A stretch of 64,000 nt of DNA from contig CAIMUF010000074.1 of NCBI GenBank assembly GCA_903844635.1, positions 124,001 to 188,000 on the forward strand, written 5' to 3'. Below, in pieces: positions 51,183 to 58,993 of the stretch (positions are counted from its first letter, which is position 1; each line of letters opens with the position of its first letter). This stretch comes from an uncultured Sulfuricurvum sp. (GTDB taxonomy: Bacteria > Campylobacterota > Campylobacteria > Campylobacterales > Sulfurimonadaceae). The notes beneath the pieces were generated by a model. It had not been told where the DNA came from, searched no databases, and worked only from the letters and a program-made list of their open reading frames with translations. The translations under genes were made by a program, and so were the position numbers.

Positions 51183-52298
51183 TTATCCTTTTATCGTAAT
51201 GTGCTTGATCGCATTGTCTTCTATGGTTCCCTGCTCAACATCACTATGACACGCTTTACAGTTGGCACGGCTTTTAATACGATCGTTTTTAAACACTTCG
51301 ATTGGAATGTGCCGATGCGTACGTTTCCAAAATGGCGTTTGTGTTATTGCTATGATATCGCGATTTTGGAGTGTTTGCATCATTTTAACCGACATCTCTT
51401 GTTTTGAGTTTTCAGCAGAATGGGCAAGGAGATACTCTAAAATGGAACGAGTATCAGCAGGCTCGAGCGAAGCATCGTCCCCAAAGTGATTGGAAAGCTC
51501 CCCCATCAGTTTCGTCCACGACTGTTTAGGCAAGAGTGTGGGCGGATAGAGTGTGTGGCACGAAGCGCATTCGTTGACAAACAAAGGAAGCTCTTTTTTG
51601 TAGTCCATTTTTGGTGTGTGGGAAGCAATTAAGGGATTGTTGGAGACACTGAGTGCATAGATCAAAATCCCGATACTTCCTCCGATACCGATGATGGCAA
51701 CGATTTTTTGCAACACAGACAGAGTCGCGCTTTCTCCCTCAATATTCTTATGACCGTCAATAATAGAGGTCAAGGTACGATCCGAAGCGTGTAAAAATCG
51801 ATCGGTCATCACCCCGCCTATATGTGCTGCGATCAATACCCATAGGACATTGACGAAAAATTCATGAATCTCTTTAAAAAGATCCATTTCACTAAATGCA
51901 CCCGTGTGCAAAAAAGCAAGGATTCCCCGATTTTCTTGAATCCCGTAGGCGAGAAATCCGCTGATAATTGCTAATGCCACAGTTGCGAGCATTGCGATCA
52001 TGATGTAGCTTGCTGCCGGATTGTGCCCGACATACGTTCGTGAGGGGTTAAAAATCCCCAATAAATACGTTTTTAATGCACTGATACTGAAATTAAAATC
52101 GTTAAAACGGGAATATTTCGGTCCCATTAGTCCCCATATCAGACGAAAAAGGAGAAGTCCTGCTAAGGCACTACTGATCGCAACATGAATACTGAGCCAA
52201 CGATCTTCGTTCGTGCTGATCCATGCTCCTAAAATCATTGCTACAAATAGCCAGTGAAATAGTCGCGTTGGAAGCGTCCAGACATAAACTCGTTTCAT
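51183..52298 (-). CDS. Cytochrome b561-type protein fused to a diheme cytochrome c (DHC) domain
   Basis: A 371-residue fusion. Residues 1-180 form a four-helix cytochrome b561/Ni-hydrogenase-type b domain (TRLFHWLFVAMILGAW; FFVNVLWVLIAAHIGGVMTDRF) with TM His residues for two b haems. After another TM (about 197-218), the C-terminal part is a DHC domain with CASCH and CKACH and the signature LLPKQSWTKLMGELSNHFG. That segment is paralogous to the next gene product. It probably takes quinol electrons and passes them outward to the separate DHC and SHP proteins. In known SHP clusters the b and DHC parts are usually separate; the fusion is notable. Confidence 0.85.
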   Translation of the reverse strand: MKRVYVWTLPTRLFHWLFVAMILGAWISTNEDRWLSIHVAISSALAGLLLFRLIWGLMGPKYSRFNDFNFSISALKTYLLGIFNPSRTYVGHNPAASYIMIAMLATVALAIISGFLAYGIQENRGILAFLHTGAFSEMDLFKEIHEFFVNVLWVLIAAHIGGVMTDRFLHASDRTLTSIIDGHKNIEGESATLSVLQKIVAIIGIGGSIGILIYALSVSNNPLIASHTPKMDYKKELPLFVNECASCHTLYPPTLLPKQSWTKLMGELSNHFGDDASLEPADTRSILEYLLAHSAENSKQEMSVKMMQTLQNRDIIAITQTPFWKRTHRHIPIEVFKNDRIKSRANCKACHSDVEQGTIEDNAIKHITIKG

Positions 52299-52314
52299 AA
52301 TAATCTCCTAGTGG

Positions 52315-52842
52315 TTATTCCCAGCGTCCATAGTTGGGAATATGTATTTCGCGTTCACGGTAACTTCCAGTTTCGGCTTTAGTATGACAGGCAGTACAGT
52401 TAGCGATGCTTTTGACTTCAGGCTGTGTGATCATTTTTTGAGTGATTTCACGGTGTTCTTTAACAAAATGAGGTGTTTGAGAAATACGAAGGGCAACAGC
52501 ACCTTTCATATCTGTAATGCGGTCATTTTTGGAAGCATACGTCATCAAATAGTTTTGAATCGTTTTTGTATCGGCGGCATCCATGGTGGCATCTGTACCG
52601 AAATGGTTATCAAGACCTTTCATCGTTTTATCCCATGAACGTTTAGGTAAAAAGCCGGCTTGATACGCCATGTGACATGCCCCGCACTCTTTTTTATACA
52701 AAGCAGCCGAAGCTTGATCTTGTTTGCTTAGCGGTTTACTGTAAGCTGGGCGTGCATGTTCCATCTCGTCATCATCGGCATACAAATAAACTCCACCGAC
52801 GAACAAAGCGGCAGCAAGAGAGATATTTAAAAATATTTTCAT
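52315..52842 (-). CDS. Periplasmic diheme cytochrome c (DHC)
   Basis: A 175-residue exported protein (signal about 1-22). Two haem-attachment motifs, C53-GAC-H57 and C149-TAC-H153, and the DHC signature LPKRSWDKTMKGLDNHFG. DHC is the natural electron donor to SHP in Rhodobacter and Shewanella. Spacing to neighbours is 11 and 16 bases. It is paralogous to the C-terminal domain of the cytochrome b fusion. Confidence 0.88.
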   Translation of the reverse strand: MKIFLNISLAAALFVGGVYLYADDDEMEHARPAYSKPLSKQDQASAALYKKECGACHMAYQAGFLPKRSWDKTMKGLDNHFGTDATMDAADTKTIQNYLMTYASKNDRITDMKGAVALRISQTPHFVKEHREITQKMITQPEVKSIANCTACHTKAETGSYREREIHIPNYGRWE

Positions 52843-52853
52843 AATAGATCCTT

Positions 52854-53261
52854 TTAATTTTTAATGATATAGGTGAGTACATCACCTTTTTCTTGGGCAG
52901 TTCCCTCTCGAGCATAAACATCCACAAAATTACGTTTGAGCCATTTTGTAACCTCTTTTACACTGGTGAGGCGTTGAGGATTGGCTTTAGGTGAGAGTGG
53001 TTCGATTACTTTTCCTGTAAGCGAATTCTTGCCGTAATTACTGAGATTGGTCGTATGGCACGATGTACAGGAGATCGGTTTGCCTTGTTTGCCTGTATGG
53101 GTTGAGGTGAAAATTTCTTTTCCTCTGGCAGCATCAAATCCTGCAAACGATTTATTCTCAGTTTTAGCCACGCTTGAGAGTTCATTCATGTATTGAACAA
53201 CTTCGGTTGATGCTCCCATGAGAGACATAGAACCTATAAGTAAGATAGTCAGGTATTTCAT
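52854..53261 (-). CDS. SHP-type monohaem cytochrome c (sphaeroides haem protein family)
   Basis: A 135-residue exported protein (signal MKYLTILLIGSMSLMGA). One haem motif C65-TSC-H69. The surroundings GKEIF, TGKVIEPLSPKANPQRLT and KWLKRN match SHP of Rhodobacter sphaeroides, in which an Asn is the sixth, displaceable haem ligand; N111 in KRNF is the equivalent. The Cys pair that forms a disulfide after that Asn in R. sphaeroides SHP is absent here. SHP binds O2 and NO, but its role is unsettled. It is the first gene of the six-gene operon. Confidence 0.8.
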   Translation of the reverse strand: MKYLTILLIGSMSLMGASTEVVQYMNELSSVAKTENKSFAGFDAARGKEIFTSTHTGKQGKPISCTSCHTTNLSNYGKNSLTGKVIEPLSPKANPQRLTSVKEVTKWLKRNFVDVYAREGTAQEKGDVLTYIIKN

Positions 53262-53327
53262 ACCGTCCTCCTTGGTTTTAGATACTGTAATGATAAAGGA
53301 AAGGTGTGAATATGTGCAGGAGAGTCT

Positions 53328-53349
53328 CTTGACAGTTTCTTGACAATTT
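53328..53349. promoter_or_regulatory. Tandem 11-bp direct repeat, candidate response-regulator site
   Basis: CTTGACAGTTT (53328-53338) is followed at once by CTTGACAATTT (53339-53349), identical at 10 of 11 positions with a one-helical-turn period. It lies between the SHP operon (starting 53261, minus strand) and the P-type ATPase gene (53422, plus strand). Such direct repeats are the usual targets of OmpR-family regulators, and the operon encodes one. TTGACA also equals a sigma70 -35 box; both readings could apply. Confidence 0.5.
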
Positions 53350-53421
53350 CATGTAAGTGCTTTAACAACAAAATTAAAGAATCACACAATACAATAGAGG
53401 AATTAGAAAAGAGAAATCATA

Positions 53422-55923
53422 ATGAGCAAAAAAATGGATATTAGTGGCTTAAGTACTACCCAGGCAAGAGAACGACTGATTCAGTATGGTCGTAATATGC
53501 TTCCTGACGGTGAGCCAAAAACACTTCTATCGCTTATTTTTAAAGTCGTACGTGAGCCGATGTTTTTGATGCTTTTGGGTGCTGGATTTATTTATTTGGC
53601 TCTTGGTGATCGTGCTGAAGCTGCATTTTTACTGGCTTTTGTTTTTGTAGTTATCGGTATTACGTTGGTGCAGGAACACAAAACACAGAGGGCATTGGAG
53701 TCATTACGCGATCTTTCTGCACCCCGTGCGTTAGTACTTCGAGACGACAAAGAGTTGCGTATCCCAAGCCAAGAAGTGGTTCCAGGTGATGTGATGGTAC
53801 TGCATGAAGGTGATCGTATCGCGGCGGATGCACAGCTTGTAAGTGGACAGTTATCGGTGGATGAGTCGCTGCTTACGGGCGAATCCGTGAGTGTGGATAA
53901 AACAGCAGGTTCCGAAGATTTTTCATCACTGTTTGCAAGTACGGTAGTGACGAAGGGCTTTGGACTCGCGATTGTACAAACAACAGGAATTGAAACGGCA
54001 GTGGGGCATATCGGACAAGCCCTGGCTCTCACAGAAGAAACTCCTTCTGGGCTTCAAGATGCCTCGCGGACTTTTGTTCGTACGTTAACGATGCTTGCCA
54101 TTGGTTTGGCCTTGCTGCTTGTATTGTTGAATTGGTTATGGAATAATCAGTCAATATTGAAAAGTATTCTCTCGGGAATTGCCCTTTCAATGGCAATTTT
54201 ACCCGAAGAAATTCCTGTAATCCTCACAGTTTTTTTGGCACTTGGCGCGTGGCGAATCAGTAAAATAAATGTACTGACACGCAATGTTACGGCTGTTGAG
54301 GCATTAGGTGCTATCACGATACTGGCGGTCGATAAAACAGGGACGTTGACCCAAAATCGTATGGAAGTCGCTGAACTCTCTGTCAACAATCTAGCCTTCT
54401 CTGCCGCAGAAGAGCGTGAATTGCCTGAGATGTTTCATACTTTGGTCGAATTTACCATGTTGGCCACACCAGTGGATCCCTTTGATCCCATGGAAAAAGC
54501 CATTCAGTTATTCGGCAAAACGCATTTAAGCGGTACGGAACATATCCATGATGATCGTACCTTAGAGTTTCAGTATGAGCTTTCACCTGATATTCTGGCA
54601 ATGACGCATGTCTATTCTGACGAAAAACCGTCGTTATATTTGCTGGCGGCCAAGGGAGCACCTGAAGCTGTTGCCGATCTGTGTCATCTGAGTCAATCGG
54701 AACTTCACACTATGCACCGCCAAGTGGAACAGATGGCAAAGCGCGGGCTTCGAGTATTGGGTGTTGCCAGAGGTGCGTGGCAAGCGCCAAAAGACAATTG
54801 TGATTGGCCTGCAAGCCAGCATGAATTTGATTTTACCTTTTTGGGGCTCATAGGCTTTATGGATCCTCCGAGACCGGAAGTACCTGCGGCAATTGCTCAA
54901 TGTCGCAGTGCAGGTATTCGTGTCCTTATGATTACAGGTGACCATCCCCAAACGGCCCGTTCAATAGCGAAACAAGTAGGTTTATCTGAAAACGCTGAAG
55001 TAATATTGGGTGATGAGATTGCCATTTTGAATGATGCTGATCTATTCCATCGCCTTGAGAAAATGGATGTTTGTGCACGTATGAGACCTGAGCAAAAACT
55101 GCGTCTCGTGCGTGTACTCCAAGAGGGAGGGAATGTAGTAGCAATGACGGGTGACGGAGTCAATGATGCTCCTGCGCTCAAAGCGGCGGATGTTGGTATC
55201 GCTATGGGGGAGCGCGGTACAGATGTTGCCAGAGAATCGGCAGCGCTTGTATTGCTGGATGACAGTTTTGAGAGTATTGTGGCGGCGATTGCTCAGGGAA
55301 GACGTATCTATGATAACATTACCAAAGCAACACGCTTTGTTTTTGCTGTTCACGTACCCATTATCGCTTTGATGCTTGTCCCCGCATTGATGCAGTGGCC
55401 GGATATATTGCAACCGATTCACATCGTTTTACTGGAGCTTTTAATCGATCCTACCTGTGCGATTGTCTTCGAAGCTGAATCTGCGTCACTCAATGTCATG
55501 AATCGTCCGCCGCGCAATGCTTCATCCAACCCTTTTTCTCTCAAAAATTTGAGTTATGCCGTGCGACAAGGGCTTGGTATCACTCTCATATTACTAGTGG
55601 GATATGCACTGTTAAGAGAGTGTGGATGGGGTGAAGCTGATCTTCGACTCAGTATCTTTATGGCGTTGATCCCTATATTGTTTCTCTTAGTCTTGGCAAA
55701 TCGTGATTCAGGATTTATGTCTAAAAGCAATCCATGGATACTGACCATGTTCGGCGGAGTGAGTCTGATACTTGCAGCGGTGATATTTGTACCCTTTTTA
55801 CGTGAAATGCTGAGGTTCGCACCTCTAACGACTACCTCCTTTATTGCAGCTGCAATGATGCTGATTCTTAGTTGGATATGGCTGAAAGTCTTGCAAAGAA
55901 GTCATCAAAAAGCTTTTGAGTAA
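53422..55923 (+). CDS. P-type cation-transporting ATPase (P2-like)
   Basis: An 833-residue P-type ATPase, about 8-10 TM. The actuator TGES is at 152-155, the phosphorylated Asp is D304 in DKTGTLTQNRM, and the hinge TGDGVND is at 576-582. TM4 reads MAILPEEIPVILTVFLA, with PEEIP as in Ca2+/Mn2+-type P2 pumps rather than the CPC of Cu+ pumps. There is no N-terminal metal-binding domain. Substrate is probably Ca2+ or another divalent cation. A divergent regulatory region with a direct repeat separates it from the SHP operon. Confidence 0.93.
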   Translation: MSKKMDISGLSTTQARERLIQYGRNMLPDGEPKTLLSLIFKVVREPMFLMLLGAGFIYLALGDRAEAAFLLAFVFVVIGITLVQEHKTQRALESLRDLSAPRALVLRDDKELRIPSQEVVPGDVMVLHEGDRIAADAQLVSGQLSVDESLLTGESVSVDKTAGSEDFSSLFASTVVTKGFGLAIVQTTGIETAVGHIGQALALTEETPSGLQDASRTFVRTLTMLAIGLALLLVLLNWLWNNQSILKSILSGIALSMAILPEEIPVILTVFLALGAWRISKINVLTRNVTAVEALGAITILAVDKTGTLTQNRMEVAELSVNNLAFSAAEERELPEMFHTLVEFTMLATPVDPFDPMEKAIQLFGKTHLSGTEHIHDDRTLEFQYELSPDILAMTHVYSDEKPSLYLLAAKGAPEAVADLCHLSQSELHTMHRQVEQMAKRGLRVLGVARGAWQAPKDNCDWPASQHEFDFTFLGLIGFMDPPRPEVPAAIAQCRSAGIRVLMITGDHPQTARSIAKQVGLSENAEVILGDEIAILNDADLFHRLEKMDVCARMRPEQKLRLVRVLQEGGNVVAMTGDGVNDAPALKAADVGIAMGERGTDVARESAALVLLDDSFESIVAAIAQGRRIYDNITKATRFVFAVHVPIIALMLVPALMQWPDILQPIHIVLLELLIDPTCAIVFEAESASLNVMNRPPRNASSNPFSLKNLSYAVRQGLGITLILLVGYALLRECGWGEADLRLSIFMALIPILFLLVLANRDSGFMSKSNPWILTMFGGVSLILAAVIFVPFLREMLRFAPLTTTSFIAAAMMLILSWIWLKVLQRSHQKAFE

Positions 55924-56004
55924 AATGTTTCTGCTCTTTGTTGGAAGATTATTGAGGTATAGTTCGATTTAGAAAAGAAAATTAGTTCAAGAAGGAATAT
56001 TCTT

Positions 56005-56718
56005 ATGACCCCCATAATCGCCATGCTTATCCCTGCAATTGTTGCCTCCTTTGGAGGTGTTTTAGCTATTTTTTGGAACCCATCCCACAATGCCCGCAGT
56101 TTGATCCAACACTTTGCCGCAGGTGTCGTACTTGCGGCTTTAGCGGTCGAAGTTTTACCGGAACTAGGACGTGAACACGCACCTGCATGGATTTTGATCG
56201 GTTCCTTTGCCGTGGGTGGCATACTCATGTATCTCATGAAATTGTGGAGTATCAGTCTTGAGAGCCAAGAGAGTAATTCGGGCAGTAATGCTTTTAACTA
56301 CGGCTTGATCGCGGCAACGTTTATTGATGTGGCAGTAGATGGCTTTATCATTGGTGCCGGTTTTGCTGCCGGTGGTAATACTGGTTTGGTTTTAGCTTTG
56401 GGCTTATCGGTGGAACTGCTCTTTTTAGGATTAGCTTTGGTTTCTGATACGATCAAAGGATGGCGCGTTTTGGTCATGACCCTTTTATTGGCGGGTGTGG
56501 TTTTGACGTGTACGCTGTTAGGAAATTATCTATTGGCAGGTGCTTCTACGAGTGTTATTAGTGCGATATTGGCTTTTGGTGTGGCAGCGTTGCTGTATCT
56601 GGTAACGGATGAATTGCTGATCGAAGCACACGTCGTAGAAGAAAAACCATCCTCTACGCTTTGGTTGTTTGCAGGGTTCTTAGTGTTTTGGAGCATTCAA
56701 CTCTTTAGTGTTGCGTAA
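56005..56718 (+). CDS. ZIP-like metal transporter family protein
   Basis: A 237-residue membrane protein with about eight TM segments. The region QHFAAGVVLAALAVEVLPEL and the paired motifs FIDVAVDGFIIGAGFAAG and VELLFLGLALVSD correspond to ZIP TM4 and TM5, but the His residues usual there are replaced, keeping Asp and Glu. ZIP proteins import Zn2+, Mn2+ or Fe2+; the substrate is open. AAGAAGG precedes the ATG. It follows the P-type ATPase by 81 bases, a plausible cation-handling pair. Its end overlaps the convergent ABC gene by 14 bases. Confidence 0.75.
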   Translation: MTPIIAMLIPAIVASFGGVLAIFWNPSHNARSLIQHFAAGVVLAALAVEVLPELGREHAPAWILIGSFAVGGILMYLMKLWSISLESQESNSGSNAFNYGLIAATFIDVAVDGFIIGAGFAAGGNTGLVLALGLSVELLFLGLALVSDTIKGWRVLVMTLLLAGVVLTCTLLGNYLLAGASTSVISAILAFGVAALLYLVTDELLIEAHVVEEKPSSTLWLFAGFLVFWSIQLFSVA

Positions 56719-58483
56719 CGTTTCCTTGATGATGGACGAAAAGGCGAAAGCTTCCATCTTGTTTCTCTAAATCTTCCCGACTTCCCTCTTCGAGAATTTT
56801 CCCATTTTCGAGGACATAAATATAATCAGCCCTTGTCACGGTACTGAGACGATGGGCGATGATGATGACCGTTTTTTCTTTTAAAAATTCTTGCAGTGCT
56901 TCAAACAATGCGCTCTCCGTATGGACATCCAGTGCTGAGGTAGATTCATCGAAGATAACGACTTTAGGATTGGCTAAAACCATCCGTGCGATGGAGAGAC
57001 GCTGACGCTGACCGCCTGAGAGACGGATACCGAATTTCCCGACTTGCGTTTCTAAACCCAACGGCAAATCGCCGACAAACTGAGAAAGTTGCGCGATGGA
57101 GAGCGCCTTGTAAATCTCTTCATCGTTTATTTCATCGCCCATAGTCAGATTAAAACGCAGTGTCTCATTAAACATCAATGGTTGTTGAAGAACCACAAAG
57201 ACTTCATCACGAATAGCAGGGAAACCGATCTCTTCAACAGGAATGTCGTTGTAAAGAATGGTTCCTGAGGTCGGAGGATAGAAACCGACTAACAGCTGTG
57301 AAAGGGTACTTTTCCCGCTTCCGCTCGCACCGATGATAGCGACTTTTGAGCCTGATTGGATGTGTAGATTGAGCCCTTTGAGTACGGGCTCATTTTCATC
57401 GTATCCGAACACCAAATCGCGCGTTTGAATCGATAACACTTTGGAGTTCCCCAATGCTTTTTTGGCACTTTGAGATACGGGTTCTGTGGGAAGTGAGAGC
57501 AGTTCATTGAGTCGCAAAAGGGCATTTTTGGCATTCGCATGGGCGTATTGAAGGGATAAAAGCTCTTGTACGGGAGTCATCATGAACCACAAATAGCCAA
57601 AAATTCCGAACATCAATCCGATCGAGAGATCCGAATACAATACCATGACCAATCCCATAGCCCGAAAAATCTCAAACCCGCTTAAAAAAAGAGTATACGA
57701 ATATTTTTCTCCAAACAGTGCTTTTATCCCATAGGCTGCAGCACTTTGTTTGAGTGACTTGGATTGGCTTATCGCACTGTCAACGAAGCGTTCTTCTTTA
57801 TTACTGGCGCGGATTTGTCCGAACAGATCACACATTTGGGTGAGAGTATCGGAGAGCTCACCGATGGTTCGGTTTTGCTCTTTTTTGAGCTTTCCGACTG
57901 CCGCAGAAATCTTACGGGTAACGATCATCACCATCGGTTGAAAGATCAAGATCAAAATACCAAAAAGAGGATTGATCCAGATAAGAACAACGGCTACTCC
58001 GATAAGTGTCGTTATTGAGACGATAAATTTAGAAAGAGCGCTTCCCAAAAACTGCTCGATGGTATCGATGTCGGTGATGAGGTGGGTAATAACTTTGCCA
58101 CTTCCCAGACGCTCATACGCACTCATGGATACATGTTTGAGATGTTGCAACGCTTGAACACGGATTGCGAAACTTAGCTCTTGGGAGAGAACGATAAAAA
58201 AGCGTTGAGAGATGACGCTGAGAAGAAAAAAGAGAAATCGTAATCCAATCGTCACCGCTAAAACAATACCGATATAAAGCAGTGGCTCATGTAACGAGGT
58301 AAACATATCGATGGCTTCAGTAACGACCCCTCCTTTTTTGAGAAGCACTTCATCGACCATAAGAGGGATAAGCAAGGGGACAGGAATAGAGATGAGGGTT
58401 GCAAGTATGGCGATAAGATTTCCCCACACCAACTGGCGTTTGTAGCGTAACATCATTTCAAAAAGAGTTTTAAAAGTAAGCAT
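56705..58483 (-). CDS. ABC exporter (ABCB/MsbA type, fused TM and ATPase)
   Basis: A 592-residue half-transporter. Residues about 1-310 are a six-helix exporter TM domain, and about 345-590 the ATPase with Walker A GASGSGKS, signature LSGGQRQRLS, Walker B VVIFDESTSALD and the switch His in IAHRLSTV. An upstream ATG at 58522 gives 605 residues; I prefer 58483 because -10-like boxes (TATAAT at 58490-58495, TATACT at 58507-58512, minus strand) fall within the extension. Neither start has a clear ribosome site, so the leader may be very short. Substrate (lipid, peptide or drug) is unknown. Confidence 0.85.
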   Translation of the reverse strand: MLTFKTLFEMMLRYKRQLVWGNLIAILATLISIPVPLLIPLMVDEVLLKKGGVVTEAIDMFTSLHEPLLYIGIVLAVTIGLRFLFFLLSVISQRFFIVLSQELSFAIRVQALQHLKHVSMSAYERLGSGKVITHLITDIDTIEQFLGSALSKFIVSITTLIGVAVVLIWINPLFGILILIFQPMVMIVTRKISAAVGKLKKEQNRTIGELSDTLTQMCDLFGQIRASNKEERFVDSAISQSKSLKQSAAAYGIKALFGEKYSYTLFLSGFEIFRAMGLVMVLYSDLSIGLMFGIFGYLWFMMTPVQELLSLQYAHANAKNALLRLNELLSLPTEPVSQSAKKALGNSKVLSIQTRDLVFGYDENEPVLKGLNLHIQSGSKVAIIGASGSGKSTLSQLLVGFYPPTSGTILYNDIPVEEIGFPAIRDEVFVVLQQPLMFNETLRFNLTMGDEINDEEIYKALSIAQLSQFVGDLPLGLETQVGKFGIRLSGGQRQRLSIARMVLANPKVVIFDESTSALDVHTESALFEALQEFLKEKTVIIIAHRLSTVTRADYIYVLENGKILEEGSREDLEKQDGSFRLFVHHQGNVTQH

Positions 58484-58508
58484 AAAGGGATTATATCGAT
58501 TTTTCAAG

Positions 58509-58514
58509 TATAAT
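58509..58514 (+). promoter_or_regulatory. TATAAT -10 box for the 58545 ORF
   Basis: TATAAT lies about 30 bases ahead of the ATG at 58545 and overlaps -10-like sequences on the minus strand for the ABC gene, so this is a compact bidirectional promoter. A perfect -10 without a clear -35 fits Campylobacterota sigma70 promoters. Confidence 0.4.
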
Positions 58515-58544
58515 TCCGCCATAAAAAGTTCATCAGAGGAAAAT

Positions 58545-58898
58545 ATGGCAAAAGGGTTTGGGGGGCGTTATTTTTCGCTTCAAGCGATTACTGCCACTGT
58601 CAATGCCGTTACTTTACATCGCAATGGCGTGCGCACCCGCAACTGCCATACCCGCCGTTTTTCCCATGCTGATGATGCTATCGATGAATCTCCTCCGGAT
58701 GAGCTTGATTTTCTCCTAGAAGCGATTGAACCCTTTACCCCTAGGGTTTCCCGTTGTCAATGCCACTGTAACTGTTTTTTTCGCCGCCGAACGGCGCGTA
58801 CTCTCCACCTTTCTACGCTGCTCCCAAAACTCCGTTTTTTATTTCGCTATTTTCACACCGACTCTTCGCCACCGTTACCTCTGTTTATTTTACTTTAA
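58545..58898 (+). CDS. Orphan hypothetical protein, unusual composition
   Basis: A 117-codon frame with a good AGAGGAAA ribosome site and an upstream TATAAT. I recognise no family. The N-terminal half (KGFGGRYFSLQAITATVNAV, then SPPDELDFLLEAIEPF) is plausible protein; the C-terminal half is rich in Cys, Arg and His (RCQCHCNCFFRRR) and reads like frame-shifted or non-coding sequence. The other frames are also partly open but broken by stops. It may be a decayed or frame-shifted gene or a genuine orphan. A repeat at 58900-58965 begins right at its stop. Confidence 0.35.
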   Translation: MAKGFGGRYFSLQAITATVNAVTLHRNGVRTRNCHTRRFSHADDAIDESPPDELDFLLEAIEPFTPRVSRCQCHCNCFFRRRTARTLHLSTLLPKLRFLFRYFHTDSSPPLPLFILL

Positions 58899-58899
58899 A

Positions 58900-58965
58900 T
58901 TCCCGTTCGCCCTGAGCCTGTCGAAGGGTGATTTCATGGTTCGACAAGCTCACCACGAACGGGAA
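58900..58965. repeat. CCCGTTCG...CGAACGGG long inverted repeat
   Basis: The outer arms TTCCCGTTCG (58900-58909) and CGAACGGGAA (58956-58965) are perfect complements. Inside, GAGCCTGTCGAA and TTCGACAAGCTC pair at 11 of 12 positions. It matches the TTCGACAGGCTCAGG-type repeat scattered in many bacterial genomes. It occupies the metE leader, ending 28 bases before the ATG. Confidence 0.7.
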
Positions 58966-58993
58966 AAAACAATTATAAAAATAAGGAAAAATT

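Noticed and set aside
58899-58993. Cobalamin or SAM riboswitch in the metE leader
   Set aside because: The leader is under 100 bases and mostly a dispersed inverted repeat; no B12-box or SAM-box pattern is visible.
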